Shown in pieces: positions 1 through 7,162 of a stretch of 64,000 nt of DNA; the stretch's first letter is position 1, and each line of letters starts with the position of its first letter. This stretch comes from Promicromonospora iranensis (lineage in GTDB: Bacteria; Actinomycetota; Actinomycetes; Actinomycetales; Cellulomonadaceae), in the NCBI RefSeq assembly GCF_028994775.1, contig NZ_JAJQMN010000005.1:415297-479296 (forward strand). The letters are read 5' to 3'. Below the pieces are notes generated by a model. The model was not told the origin of the DNA. It did not search any database and was given only the letters and a program-made list of their open reading frames with translations. A program made the translations under genes and the position numbers.

Positions 1-235
1 GCTCGAGCCACTCGACCCACGGCGTCTCGCAGGCCCAACGCGTCAGGCGCTCGACGAGCTCGGCCGGTCCTGACGACTCTCGCCCGGACGACGAGTCAGG
101 GGACGCCGGCTCGGGTGACGGCTCGGGTGACAGGGTGGAGGCCGGCGCTCCAGGCGTGGGTTCAGGCACCAGTTCGGGCGCCGGCCGGGACGCCGGTTCG
201 TAGGGCGAGGACGTGTGCGACGTGTGCTGAGCCAC
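1..235 (-). CDS. Unknown protein, N-terminal part, runs off left edge
   Basis: About 78 codons read leftward from a GTG at 235 to the window edge without a stop. This GTG is the first possible start after an in-frame TGA near 272, but no clear ribosome binding site precedes it. The first 50 residues are rich in Pro, Ser, Thr and Glu, with a short SPEPSPEP duplication from a DNA tandem repeat near 110-131. The visible end becomes amphipathic and Trp-rich (ELVERLTRWACETPW). No family is recognisable. It could be a disordered N-terminal tail of a larger cytoplasmic protein. Confidence 0.45.
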   Translation of the reverse strand, partial: MAQHTSHTSSPYEPASRPAPELVPEPTPGAPASTLSPEPSPEPASPDSSSGRESSGPAELVERLTRWACETPWVEWLE

Positions 236-928
236 GGCCGCAGTCTGGCACGCTACGGCGCCACATTCGCTTCATGACCGGCCCGTACAGCCAGATCTGG
301 CTACAACTGATAATGCACATTATGTCATTACGGCGCGGAAGAAGCTCCGGAACTACCGCCCCGTCGTGGGTCCGTCCGTGCGTCCGTGGTCCGTGGAACT
401 GCGTCCCGTGCTCGTCGTACTGCACTCACCTCAAGCCCGAGGGCACTCACCCTCTTCACGCCCGAGGCGCAATCACCCTCGACGAAGCCCGCTGACGCGA
501 CGCCCCCTGACGCGAAGGCCGCTGACTTCGGTCGCTTGCCGGCTGCCATTCCTGACTTCGGTCGGTTGCTCTGAGATCGGTCGGTTGAATGACCGATCTC
601 AGAGCAACCGACCGAAGTCATCTGCCACCCTGTGCAACGGACCGATCTCAAGGACCGATCTCACGGACCAGCGACACGCTCCCGGCGACGCTCAAGCAGG
701 CCGGCAAGTTGCCACTCAAGCGGCCCAGCGATTGCCCGCTCGTCGGCGCGCTCTAACCCGCTCCCCATGCAACCTCCCGGTCCCCCCACAACACCGAACA
801 GCAAGACGTCTAAAGCATTGTGTATAGCGCAACACAGCGGTCTAACAACAGCAAAGAAGATCAACACCGTAGCACCGCCGGAAATGCTGCGGCTCCTCCC
901 CGGGCCGAAGGCTTATCATCCGGAGACC
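236..928. other. Long non-coding interval with repeats
   Basis: I see no convincing gene here. Open frames exist but show no actinobacterial codon bias and contradict each other. An A/T-richer stretch around 290-330 may hold promoter elements. The notable content is a repeat block at about 520-665: a perfect inverted repeat (annotated separately) flanked by extra copies of its half-sequences, gacttcggtcg at about 526 and accgatctca at about 641 and 653. The interval separates the leftward partial gene from the rightward TOPRIM gene, so it should contain two divergent promoters. Confidence 0.6.
554..619. repeat. Perfect 29-bp inverted repeat, 8-base loop
   Basis: Arms 554-582 and 591-619 are exact reverse complements; the loop is ggttgaat. 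The outer arm begins gacttcggtcggttgctc. No T-run follows on either side, so it is not a canonical terminator. Partial copies of both arms lie just outside (about 526, 641 and 653), suggesting repeated duplication of one module or a remnant of a small palindromic mobile unit. Confidence 0.85.
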
Positions 929-1507
929 ATGAACCTCGCAGGAGTCCTCGCCGCCTCCACGAGCACCGTGCTGCTCGTGGAAGGCGAGAGCGACCGTGCG
1001 GCGGTCGAGACGCTCGCCGCACGGCTGGGTCTCCCCCTCGCCGACCTCGGGGTGCAGGTCCTCGCTATGGGCGGGATCACCAACATCGGGCACCATCTCG
1101 TCGCGCTCGGTGAGCAGAGCGTTCGCCTGGGCTGTCTCTACGACGCCGCGGAGGAACGCTTCGTCATCAAGGGCCTCGACCGGGTGGGCCTGCGCCCGTT
1201 CGCGGCGACCACTCCCCTGACCGACCTCGGTTTCTTCCGCTGCGACCGGGACCTCGAGGACGAGCTCATCCGGGCGGTCGGCGTCGACGGGTTCCTCGCC
1301 CTGATCGATGCCGAGGGCGAGCTGCGCAGCTTCGAGCGGCTGCAGGGACAGCCGGCTCAGCGCGAACGCACCACGACGCAGCAGCTGCACCGCTTCATCG
1401 GGTCCAAGGGCGGGCGCAAGGAGCGCTACGGGCGTCGCCTGGCGGAGGCCTTGCCCCTGGACCGGGTACCGGCCCCGCTGGACGCCGTGCTGCGCTGGGC
1501 CACCTGA
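929..1507 (+). CDS. Stand-alone TOPRIM domain protein (OLD-like)
   Basis: This 192-residue protein is essentially one TOPRIM fold, as in the C-terminal nuclease part of OLD-family ATP-dependent endonucleases, with no ATPase domain attached. The hallmark acidic strand is LLVEGESDRAAVETLA near residues 15-30. The position expected for the second acidic pair reads YDAAEE near residue 70, and another acidic cluster, RCDRDLEDEL, lies near 105. TOPRIM proteins of this kind bind Mg2+ and cleave or process nucleic acid; the substrate here is unknown. The ATG at 929 is preceded by a weak GGAGA. It stands alone beside the repeat block, so a role in plasmid, phage or repeat processing is conceivable but only inferred. 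Confidence 0.7.
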   Translation: MNLAGVLAASTSTVLLVEGESDRAAVETLAARLGLPLADLGVQVLAMGGITNIGHHLVALGEQSVRLGCLYDAAEERFVIKGLDRVGLRPFAATTPLTDLGFFRCDRDLEDELIRAVGVDGFLALIDAEGELRSFERLQGQPAQRERTTTQQLHRFIGSKGGRKERYGRRLAEALPLDRVPAPLDAVLRWAT

Positions 1508-1527
1508 GCAGCGCCCCCGAGCGACAC

Positions 1528-1564
1528 GGACCCCGCGCCGGCAGATCAGGCCCGGCGCGGGTCC
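1528..1564. terminator. GC-rich hairpin between convergent genes
   Basis: The stem pairs ggacccCgcgccgg with ccggcgcgggtcc, with one bulged base and an eight-base loop region. It lies between the TOPRIM stop and the end of the alcohol dehydrogenase gene and slightly overlaps the latter's last codons. There is no clear T-run, so termination efficiency is uncertain. Confidence 0.5.
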
Positions 1565-2592
1565 AGCACCACCATCCCCGCACGCGGCGCCGTGTCCATG
1601 GTCGGCACGAGCGCTGCCGCTTCCGCCATGCCGACCACGCGGTCGAGCAGGTCCTGGGGGCGCAGCACGCCGGAGGCGACGAGCTCCAGCATCTCGGGGT
1701 AGTCGGCGGCCGCCATGCCGTGGCTGCCGAGCACGTCGATCTCCCAGGCGATCACCCGGCCCATCGGCACGCGGGGACCGCCGTCGACGGGCGCGAACAG
1801 GCCTACCTGGACGTGGCGTCCCTGGCGGCGCAGGCTGCCGATCGCGTCGGCGCACGTCTGCTCGCTCCCGACGGCGTCCACCGCGACGTGCGCACCGCCG
1901 TCGGTCAGCTGCTGGACCATGGCGGGCACGTCGAGGCCGTCGGCGAGCACGGTGCGCTCGGCGCCGGCGCGGCGGGCCGCGTCCAGGGCGGCGGCCGACC
2001 GGTCGATCGCGACGACGCGTGCCCCGCGAGCCACGGCGATCATGACCGCGCTGAGACCGACGCCGCCCGCGCCGACCACCACCACCCACTCCCCTGCCCG
2101 AACCTGCGCCCGGCCGGCCACCGCGCGGTAGGCGGTGGCGAACCGGCAGCCGAGGCTCGCCGCGGTCTCGAAGGAGACGCCGTCCGGGACGGCGACCAGG
2201 TTGGCGTCGGCCGAGTACAGCGTGACCAGCTCGGCGTACGAGCCCCGGTGCGTGAAGCCGGGCTGGGTCTGGTCGGGGCAGACCTGCGCCTGCCCGGCGA
2301 GGCACCACTCGCAGGTGCCGCAGCCGCTGACGAACGGAACGGTCACCCGGTCACCCACCTGCCACTTCGTGACGCCGGCGCCGACCTCGGCGATGGTGCC
2401 CGCGAGCTCGTGGCCGGGGACGTGCGGCAGGGTGGTGATGTCGTCGTCGTGCCCGGCCCAGGCGTGCCAGTCGCTCAGGCACAGACCGGTCGCGTGCACC
2501 CGCACGACCACACCGCCGTCAGGAGCGCTCGGGTCAGCCACCTCCCGGACGTCGAGAGGCCCCTGGAACTGGTCGAAGACGATGGCACGCAC
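1546..2592 (-). CDS. Zinc-dependent alcohol dehydrogenase
   Basis: This 348-residue protein is a medium-chain dehydrogenase/reductase. Catalytic zinc ligands are the Cys in GLCLSDWH (about residue 37) and the His-Glu of PGHE (about 61). The structural zinc loop has four Cys, in CGTCEWCLAGQAQVC. The Rossmann nucleotide-binding motif is GAGGVGLS near residue 175. It oxidises an alcohol or reduces an aldehyde with NAD(P); the substrate is not predictable. It starts with GTG and lies 25 bases downstream of the FAD monooxygenase on the same strand, so the two probably form one transcript controlled by the divergent TetR regulator. Confidence 0.88.
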   Translation of the reverse strand: MRAIVFDQFQGPLDVREVADPSAPDGGVVVRVHATGLCLSDWHAWAGHDDDITTLPHVPGHELAGTIAEVGAGVTKWQVGDRVTVPFVSGCGTCEWCLAGQAQVCPDQTQPGFTHRGSYAELVTLYSADANLVAVPDGVSFETAASLGCRFATAYRAVAGRAQVRAGEWVVVVGAGGVGLSAVMIAVARGARVVAIDRSAAALDAARRAGAERTVLADGLDVPAMVQQLTDGGAHVAVDAVGSEQTCADAIGSLRRQGRHVQVGLFAPVDGGPRVPMGRVIAWEIDVLGSHGMAAADYPEMLELVASGVLRPQDLLDRVVGMAEAAALVPTMDTAPRAGMVVLDPRRA

Positions 2593-2617
2593 GAGCGGAT
2601 TGAATCACGGCGGCCTG

Positions 2618-3706
2618 TCAGCGCGCCGCACGCAGCAGGAGGTCGCGCGCCCCTGTCAGACGCCGCGCGTGCGCGATCCGCCCCACGTTCCGGGCGAGCG
2701 TCTGGAGGCGCTGGGTGGGGCGGCGGCGCAGGTGGTCGTAGCGGACAAGCCCTTCGGCGACCCGACCGGGTGCCAGGCAGCGGGCCAGCGTGACGGCGTC
2801 GACCAGCGCCTCGCATGCGCCGCGGCCGAGGTCCGGTGTCATGCCGTGTGCGGCGTCACCGACCAGGACGGCGTTACGGTCTCCCCCGGTCACGACGTAG
2901 CGGGGCAGGTGCGGGTGGACGTCGTACATGTCGTGGCGCATGACGTCGTCCTCGGTGATCGCCTCCAGTACCCGCCCGATCGGGTCGTGCCAGCCGGCGA
3001 ACAGCTCACGCAGCATCGCCACCTCTCCCCCGGCGGAACGCTGCCCGGGTGGTGCGTCGAGCGACGCGTACCAGTTGGTGGTGCCGTCGAGGTAGGGCGT
3101 GACGCCGAAGCGGCGGCCCGGCCCCCAGGTCTCTGTCGCCTCGTGCGTGGTGACCGCCACCCGCCCGCGCAGGCCGCTCTGGCCTGTATGACGGGCGCGG
3201 TACCGCTCCCCGAGCAGCGCCGTGCGGTACGCACTGAAGACGCCGTCCGCCACGACGACGACGTCGGCCCGCGCTGAGCCCGCCAGGCCCTCCAGAGCGC
3301 TCAGGCTGTCGAGCCCCTCTCCCGTCGGATGGACCTGGGAGCCGTACCGGACGGCGCCGGCGGGCAGGGCTGCCGCGAGCACCCCGGCGAGGTCGCGGCG
3401 GGCGATCAGGTGCACCCGGTCGCCGGGGCGGCGCGTGACCCGTTCGGTGCTGAGGGCGGCGAGCACCACGCCGTCGGGCCGCCGGATGCTGCCGGCCGTC
3501 TGGGGTGTGGCGACCGCACGCAGCGCGTCCCCCACGCCGAGCTCGTCCAGGGCCGCGAGCGCCGTCGGCCAGATGCCGAGGGCTGCTCCGCTGGTCTCGG
3601 GGTGGGCGGCGCGTTCGTGGACGGTGACGTGCCAGCCGGCGCGGGTGAGGCCGATCGCGGTGGCGGTGCCTGCGATCCCGGCTCCGATGATGGTGGCGTG
3701 GGGCAT
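2618..3706 (-). CDS. FAD-dependent monooxygenase, PHBH-like
   Basis: A 362-residue flavoprotein of the aromatic hydroxylase class. The N-terminal dinucleotide-binding motif is GAGIAGTATAIGL (residues 8-20), and the second FAD motif is VLVGDAAHGMTPDLGRGA (about 285). Such enzymes hydroxylate small aromatics or inactivate polyketides and antibiotics using NAD(P)H and oxygen. The ATG at 3706 was chosen over longer upstream frames because the FAD motif must lie at the N-terminus and the upstream 49 bases hold operators. It is the first gene of the monooxygenase-alcohol dehydrogenase unit and is divergent from tetR, the usual arrangement when the TetR ligand is the enzyme's substrate. Confidence 0.87.
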   Translation of the reverse strand: MPHATIIGAGIAGTATAIGLTRAGWHVTVHERAAHPETSGAALGIWPTALAALDELGVGDALRAVATPQTAGSIRRPDGVVLAALSTERVTRRPGDRVHLIARRDLAGVLAAALPAGAVRYGSQVHPTGEGLDSLSALEGLAGSARADVVVVADGVFSAYRTALLGERYRARHTGQSGLRGRVAVTTHEATETWGPGRRFGVTPYLDGTTNWYASLDAPPGQRSAGGEVAMLRELFAGWHDPIGRVLEAITEDDVMRHDMYDVHPHLPRYVVTGGDRNAVLVGDAAHGMTPDLGRGACEALVDAVTLARCLAPGRVAEGLVRYDHLRRRPTQRLQTLARNVGRIAHARRLTGARDLLLRAAR

Positions 3707-3718
3707 GCCGGCGACGGT

Positions 3719-3732
3719 ACTACAGATGTAGT
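3719..3732. promoter_or_regulatory. TetR operator 1
   Basis: Perfect palindrome ACTACAGATGTAGT (6-bp arms, 2-bp spacer) in the 49-bp gap between the divergent monooxygenase and tetR starts. A second copy is centred 21 bp away, two helical turns, so two dimers would bind the same DNA face. Confidence 0.75.
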
Positions 3733-3739
3733 GCAGTTG

Positions 3740-3753
3740 ACTACAGCCGTAGT
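3740..3753. promoter_or_regulatory. TetR operator 2
   Basis: ACTACAGCCGTAGT, with 5-bp arms, differs from operator 1 only in the centre. It ends 2 bases before the tetR GTG start and so would also block tetR, giving autoregulation together with repression of the monooxygenase operon. Confidence 0.72.
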
Positions 3754-3755
3754 GT

Positions 3756-4379
3756 GTGAAGGTGCCCGCCAGTCCTCTGCCTACCGGCCGTCCGCCGACG
3801 AGCCCTGCGCCCACCCGTTCGCAGACCTTGCTCGACGCCGCGATCCGTGTGGTCGGGACCGAGGGCATGCGTGCCCTCACCCACCGTGCGGTCGATGCCG
3901 CGGCCGGGTTGCCCACCGGTTCGGCATCCAACCTGTTCCGTACCCGGGAGGCACTGCTGCGGGCCATGGTGGTACGCATGATCGACACCGAGGTCGAGGG
4001 CTGGAACCGTCTGGCTGGTGCGGCGGCCCCGACCACGCCGGACGCGCTGGCCGCGACGCTCGGGACCATGGTGGAGACCCTCACGGGTTCGTTGCGCACG
4101 CTGACGGTCGCGCGGTATTCGCTGTTCATGGAGGCGGCGCGTGACGAGTCGCTGCAGGCCGAGATGGGACGCGGCGCGCAGCGCGTAGCCGCCATCGGGC
4201 GCGAATGGCTGACGGCGGCCGGCTCCAGCGACCCGGACGCACATACGGCACTGGTCATGGCACACCTGGACGGTCTCGTGGTGCACCGGCTTGCCTTCCC
4301 TGGCACCCCGCCGGGGTCGGACGCCGCCGCGGCCGGCCTCACGACGCTCCTGCGCGCCCTCATCCCGAAGACCAGGTGA
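3756..4379 (+). CDS. TetR-family transcriptional regulator
   Basis: A 207-residue protein. The N-terminal helix-turn-helix spans about residues 20-66 (TLLDAAIRVVGTEGMRALTH, then AGLPTGSASNLFRTREALL), followed by an all-helical ligand domain. Phe replaces the usual Tyr in the recognition helix (SNLFRTREAL instead of LYYHF-type). It starts with GTG right after operator 2. It probably represses the divergent FAD monooxygenase/alcohol dehydrogenase genes and itself until a small hydrophobic or aromatic ligand binds. Confidence 0.88.
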   Translation: MKVPASPLPTGRPPTSPAPTRSQTLLDAAIRVVGTEGMRALTHRAVDAAAGLPTGSASNLFRTREALLRAMVVRMIDTEVEGWNRLAGAAAPTTPDALAATLGTMVETLTGSLRTLTVARYSLFMEAARDESLQAEMGRGAQRVAAIGREWLTAAGSSDPDAHTALVMAHLDGLVVHRLAFPGTPPGSDAAAAGLTTLLRALIPKTR

Positions 4380-4500
4380 CCAGGCCGGCTGAGAGCGCCG
4401 GTGATGACGACGACCTGTCGAGAGGTGCGGGTCGCGCCGCAGGTCAGGCCCATATTCCGGCATATCGGGAGTGTCAGTGGTCCCGCCTAGGGTGACGGTC

Positions 4501-5532
4501 ATGGTCGCTCCCCCGCGCCTCGAGCGCATCACCGTCGCCGAAGCCACCCGTCGCTACCTCGCGGCGGTCGAGGTCGAGACGATCCGTGGTGTCCTGTCGC
4601 CCGCCACGGCACGCAGCTACACGCGCGACGTCACCGAGTTCGGTCGTCTGACAGGCCGCGAGCGCATCCTGGACGACGTCACGGGGTCCGACGTCGACAC
4701 GGTCCTGGTGCGGTACCAGTCCGCGCCGGACGCGCGGTACACGGACCCGGACCGTAAACCCGGTCCCGGGCGCAGCACCGCGACGGTCAACCGGTTCCGG
4801 CAGTCCGTGACCCGGTTCTTCGCGTACGCCGCTCGGGAGTGCTGGGTGCAGGCCGACCCGATGCAGTGGGCCGCCCCGCCGGCCAAGGTGCGCGGCACCC
4901 TGCGCACGGCCCGCACGGCGCTGTCGGCGGGTGCGGCGCGCAGCCTGCTGACGACCCCGCCGTCGGACACGCCGGCGCGTACCGACCAGGACCTCGCCCT
5001 GCGTGACCGCCTGGTGGTCGCGCTCCTGCTGGTCCTCGGCCCGCGTGTCTCGGAGCTCGCCCGCACGGACGTGGACGACGTCGCCCGGGAGCCCGAGCGG
5101 ACCACCTGGCGTATCCGGGGCAAGGGTGGCAACACGCGCACGGTGACGCTCTCCCCGCCCCTGGCCCGGGCCCTGGACGACTACCTCACCCACCTGCGCC
5201 CCACCCTGGCCGCCAAGCGCCCCCAGGACGCCGATGCCCAGCGTGCTCTCCTGCTGTCCTGGCGGGGGCGCCGTATCGACACCCAGGCGATCCGGGCGCT
5301 GCTGTCCCGGGCCGTGCGCCGTATGCCGGCTCCCTACCAGCGTGAGGCCACCCCGCACGCGCTGCGGCACACCACGGCGACCCTGCTCGTGGCGGACGGC
5401 TGGGACGTCAAGGTCGTCGCCGAGCTCCTCGGGCACGCCTCGATCGCCACCACCGGTGTCTACCTCGACCGGATCGAGGGCGAGCTCGCCGCGGCCATCC
5501 GGTCCCACCCCCTGGCGGCCGCGATCGAATGA
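4501..5532 (+). CDS. Orphan tyrosine recombinase/integrase
   Basis: About 343 residues from ATG 4501; an in-frame GTG at 4471 would add ten. The N-terminal SAM-like core-binding domain covers residues 10-115 (SYTRDVTEFGRL, VNRFRQSVTRFF). The catalytic domain has the conserved Arg in LGPRVSELART, Lys in RGKGGNTR, HxxR in HALRHTTATLL, the second His in ELLGHASIATT and the nucleophilic Tyr in GVYLDRIEG. Length and motifs resemble XerC/XerD, but chromosomal xer genes normally sit elsewhere. No excisionase, attachment site or other mobile genes are visible nearby, so it may be a remnant of an integrated element or a lineage-specific recombinase. Confidence 0.85.
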   Translation: MVAPPRLERITVAEATRRYLAAVEVETIRGVLSPATARSYTRDVTEFGRLTGRERILDDVTGSDVDTVLVRYQSAPDARYTDPDRKPGPGRSTATVNRFRQSVTRFFAYAARECWVQADPMQWAAPPAKVRGTLRTARTALSAGAARSLLTTPPSDTPARTDQDLALRDRLVVALLLVLGPRVSELARTDVDDVAREPERTTWRIRGKGGNTRTVTLSPPLARALDDYLTHLRPTLAAKRPQDADAQRALLLSWRGRRIDTQAIRALLSRAVRRMPAPYQREATPHALRHTTATLLVADGWDVKVVAELLGHASIATTGVYLDRIEGELAAAIRSHPLAAAIE

Positions 5533-5555
5533 CAACGACCACCCCTGGGGCGCGC

Positions 5556-6365
5556 TCAACGAGGTGTGGGCCCGTCCCTCGTCGCCGGACCCGACGACGA
5601 GTCCCGCGCCGGGCACGCCGCCAGCGTCACCGTGACCGTGGTTCCGGCACCGTTCGTGCTGTCGACACGCAGCGTGCCCCCGTGTGCGTCCGTGATGGCC
5701 CGCACGACGGGCAGCCCAACCCCGATCCCGAGCGCCCCACCGGCGGCCCCCTCCGCGCCGCGCGACCGGTAGAGCCGCACGCCGAGCCTGTCGAGCTCCT
5801 CCGGCGCCAGGCCCGCCCCCGTGTCTGCGACCTCGATCACCACCTCCTGCGACACCACCTCCTGCGACACAGCCGGTGTCGCATCCGGCGTCACAGCCGG
5901 CGTCACCCGCACCGTCACCTCGCCGCCGCGCTGCGTACGCTTGAGCGCGCCGTCCAGCAGGCTCGTGACCAGCTGTGCCAGCAGCTCCCGGTCTCCTGAC
6001 ACGTGGGCGGGGCCGGGAGCCGTCACCGTGAGGGACACCCCGGCGCCCCGGGCCGCCGGGCCGAGCTCGTCGCCGCAGGTGCGCGCGACGCCGGCCAGGT
6101 CCACGTCGCGCTGGGCGACGCTGAACCCTCCGGCCGAGAGCTGCGCGCTGACCAGGACCTCGTCGATCAGGCGCAGCAGGCGGCGCCCGTTGCGCTCGAC
6201 GACAGCCACGTAGCGGCGTTGCTCGTCGGTCAGTGTCTCCTCCGCGCCCAGGAGCTGGGCGTACCCGAGCACCGAGGTCAGGGGCGACCGCAGCTCGTGC
6301 CCGACGACACCGGCCAGGTCGTCCTGCGTGTGCGCGGACCGAGAAGTGGCGACGTCGTCTGTCAT
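5556..6365 (-). CDS. Soluble sensor histidine kinase with altered N-box
   Basis: A 269-residue cytoplasmic kinase without membrane segments or an obvious input domain. The H-box GHELRSPLTSVLGYAQ places the phosphorylated His at residue 23. The ATP-binding domain has the G1 box DTGAGLAPEEL and G2 box GIGVGLPVVRAI. The N-box reads SLLDGALKRT, whereas active kinases have NLLxNAxKxT, so both Asn residues are missing. A 15-bp tandem duplication inserts VSQEVVSQEV before the G1 box. It faces the receiver gene at 6612. It may have weak or lost kinase activity, or act as a phosphatase or scaffold; this is inference. Confidence 0.83.
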   Translation of the reverse strand: MTDDVATSRSAHTQDDLAGVVGHELRSPLTSVLGYAQLLGAEETLTDEQRRYVAVVERNGRRLLRLIDEVLVSAQLSAGGFSVAQRDVDLAGVARTCGDELGPAARGAGVSLTVTAPGPAHVSGDRELLAQLVTSLLDGALKRTQRGGEVTVRVTPAVTPDATPAVSQEVVSQEVVIEVADTGAGLAPEELDRLGVRLYRSRGAEGAAGGALGIGVGLPVVRAITDAHGGTLRVDSTNGAGTTVTVTLAACPARDSSSGPATRDGPTPR

Positions 6366-6611
6366 CGGTCCCCTTCGTGCTCACGGGACGGCCTCGCCCC
6401 CGGTCGTCCCGCTACCTCGACGGTATGCACGAATGCCGCCCGCCGCCCGTCGTCGGGCAGCGACACTCCCGGCCGTGGCACCATGAACGGGCGGCAGCCC
6501 TCGTGCCGCGCGGCGGACGACCTGACGCCGGGCAGGGGCCCGCACCGACGGCGAGGAGGTAGGTCAGCGCATGCTGAAGCTACTGGACACGGCACGACCG
6601 GGAACGGCCCG

Positions 6612-6989
6612 ATGAGCCGCCGCCTGCTCGTGGTGGACGACGAGGAGGCGATCCGGGACGTCATCCGCATCGGCCTGGAGGCGGTCACCTCGTGGACGGT
6701 GGACGTCGCCCCCAGCGGCGACCAGGCGATCACCCTGTGCCGCGCGGACCCCCCGGACGCTGTCCTCCTGGACGTCATGATGCCCGCGATGGACGGACCG
6801 ACCACGTTCGCCAGGCTCCAGGACGACCCGCGCACCCGCGGCATCCCCGTGATCCTGCTGACCGCCAAGGTGCAGCCCGCGGAACGCCGCCGGTACGAGG
6901 ATCTCACGGTCGCCGGCGTGCTCGCCAAGCCGTTCGACCCCCTCGCCCTTCCCGACGAGATCGCCGACCTCCTCGGCTGGCACCGGTAG
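6612..6989 (+). CDS. Single-domain response regulator (receiver only)
   Basis: A 125-residue CheY-like receiver with no output domain. The acidic pocket is VVDDEEAIRD, the phosphoacceptor is Asp54 in LLDVMMPAMDGP, Thr is in ILLTAKV, and the signalling Lys is in LAKPFDP. The ATG at 6612 starts exactly at the receiver fold. Without a DNA-binding domain it must act through protein contacts, probably as a phosphorelay carrier between the neighbouring soluble kinase (divergent, 5556-6365) and the hybrid kinase (7163-10066). Confidence 0.88.
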   Translation: MSRRLLVVDDEEAIRDVIRIGLEAVTSWTVDVAPSGDQAITLCRADPPDAVLLDVMMPAMDGPTTFARLQDDPRTRGIPVILLTAKVQPAERRRYEDLTVAGVLAKPFDPLALPDEIADLLGWHR

Positions 6990-7012
6990 CCCGCGCCCGA
7001 TCCGCCCCGGCC

Positions 7013-7090
7013 GGCTCGTCCAACCGGCTCGTCCAACCGGCTCGTCCAACCAGCTCGTCCAACCAGCTCGTCCAACCAGCTCGTCCAACC
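7013..7090. repeat. Six tandem copies of a 13-bp unit
   Basis: Six head-to-tail copies of (g/a)gctcgtccaacc fill the space between the receiver gene and the hybrid kinase gene. The first three begin with g and the last three with a. The 13-bp period is not a multiple of three, consistent with non-coding DNA and slippage expansion. There are no spacers, so it is not CRISPR. Confidence 0.9.
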
Positions 7091-7162
7091 AGCCCTGCCT
7101 CGCTGATCGACCCCGTCCGCCCCGATCAGCGAGGCCGACGACAGTGCCATACCTTGAGGGAC

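Noticed and set aside
366..827. 153-codon rightward frame in the repeat interval
   Set aside because: It crosses the perfect inverted repeat, is Arg/Ser/Pro-rich without codon bias, and has no ribosome binding site.
842..2308. 488-codon leftward frame
   Set aside because: Arg/Gly-rich shadow of the alcohol dehydrogenase and TOPRIM genes without family features.
7013..7090. Possible CRISPR array
   Set aside because: Thirteen-base units are directly adjacent with no unique spacers, and no cas genes are present.
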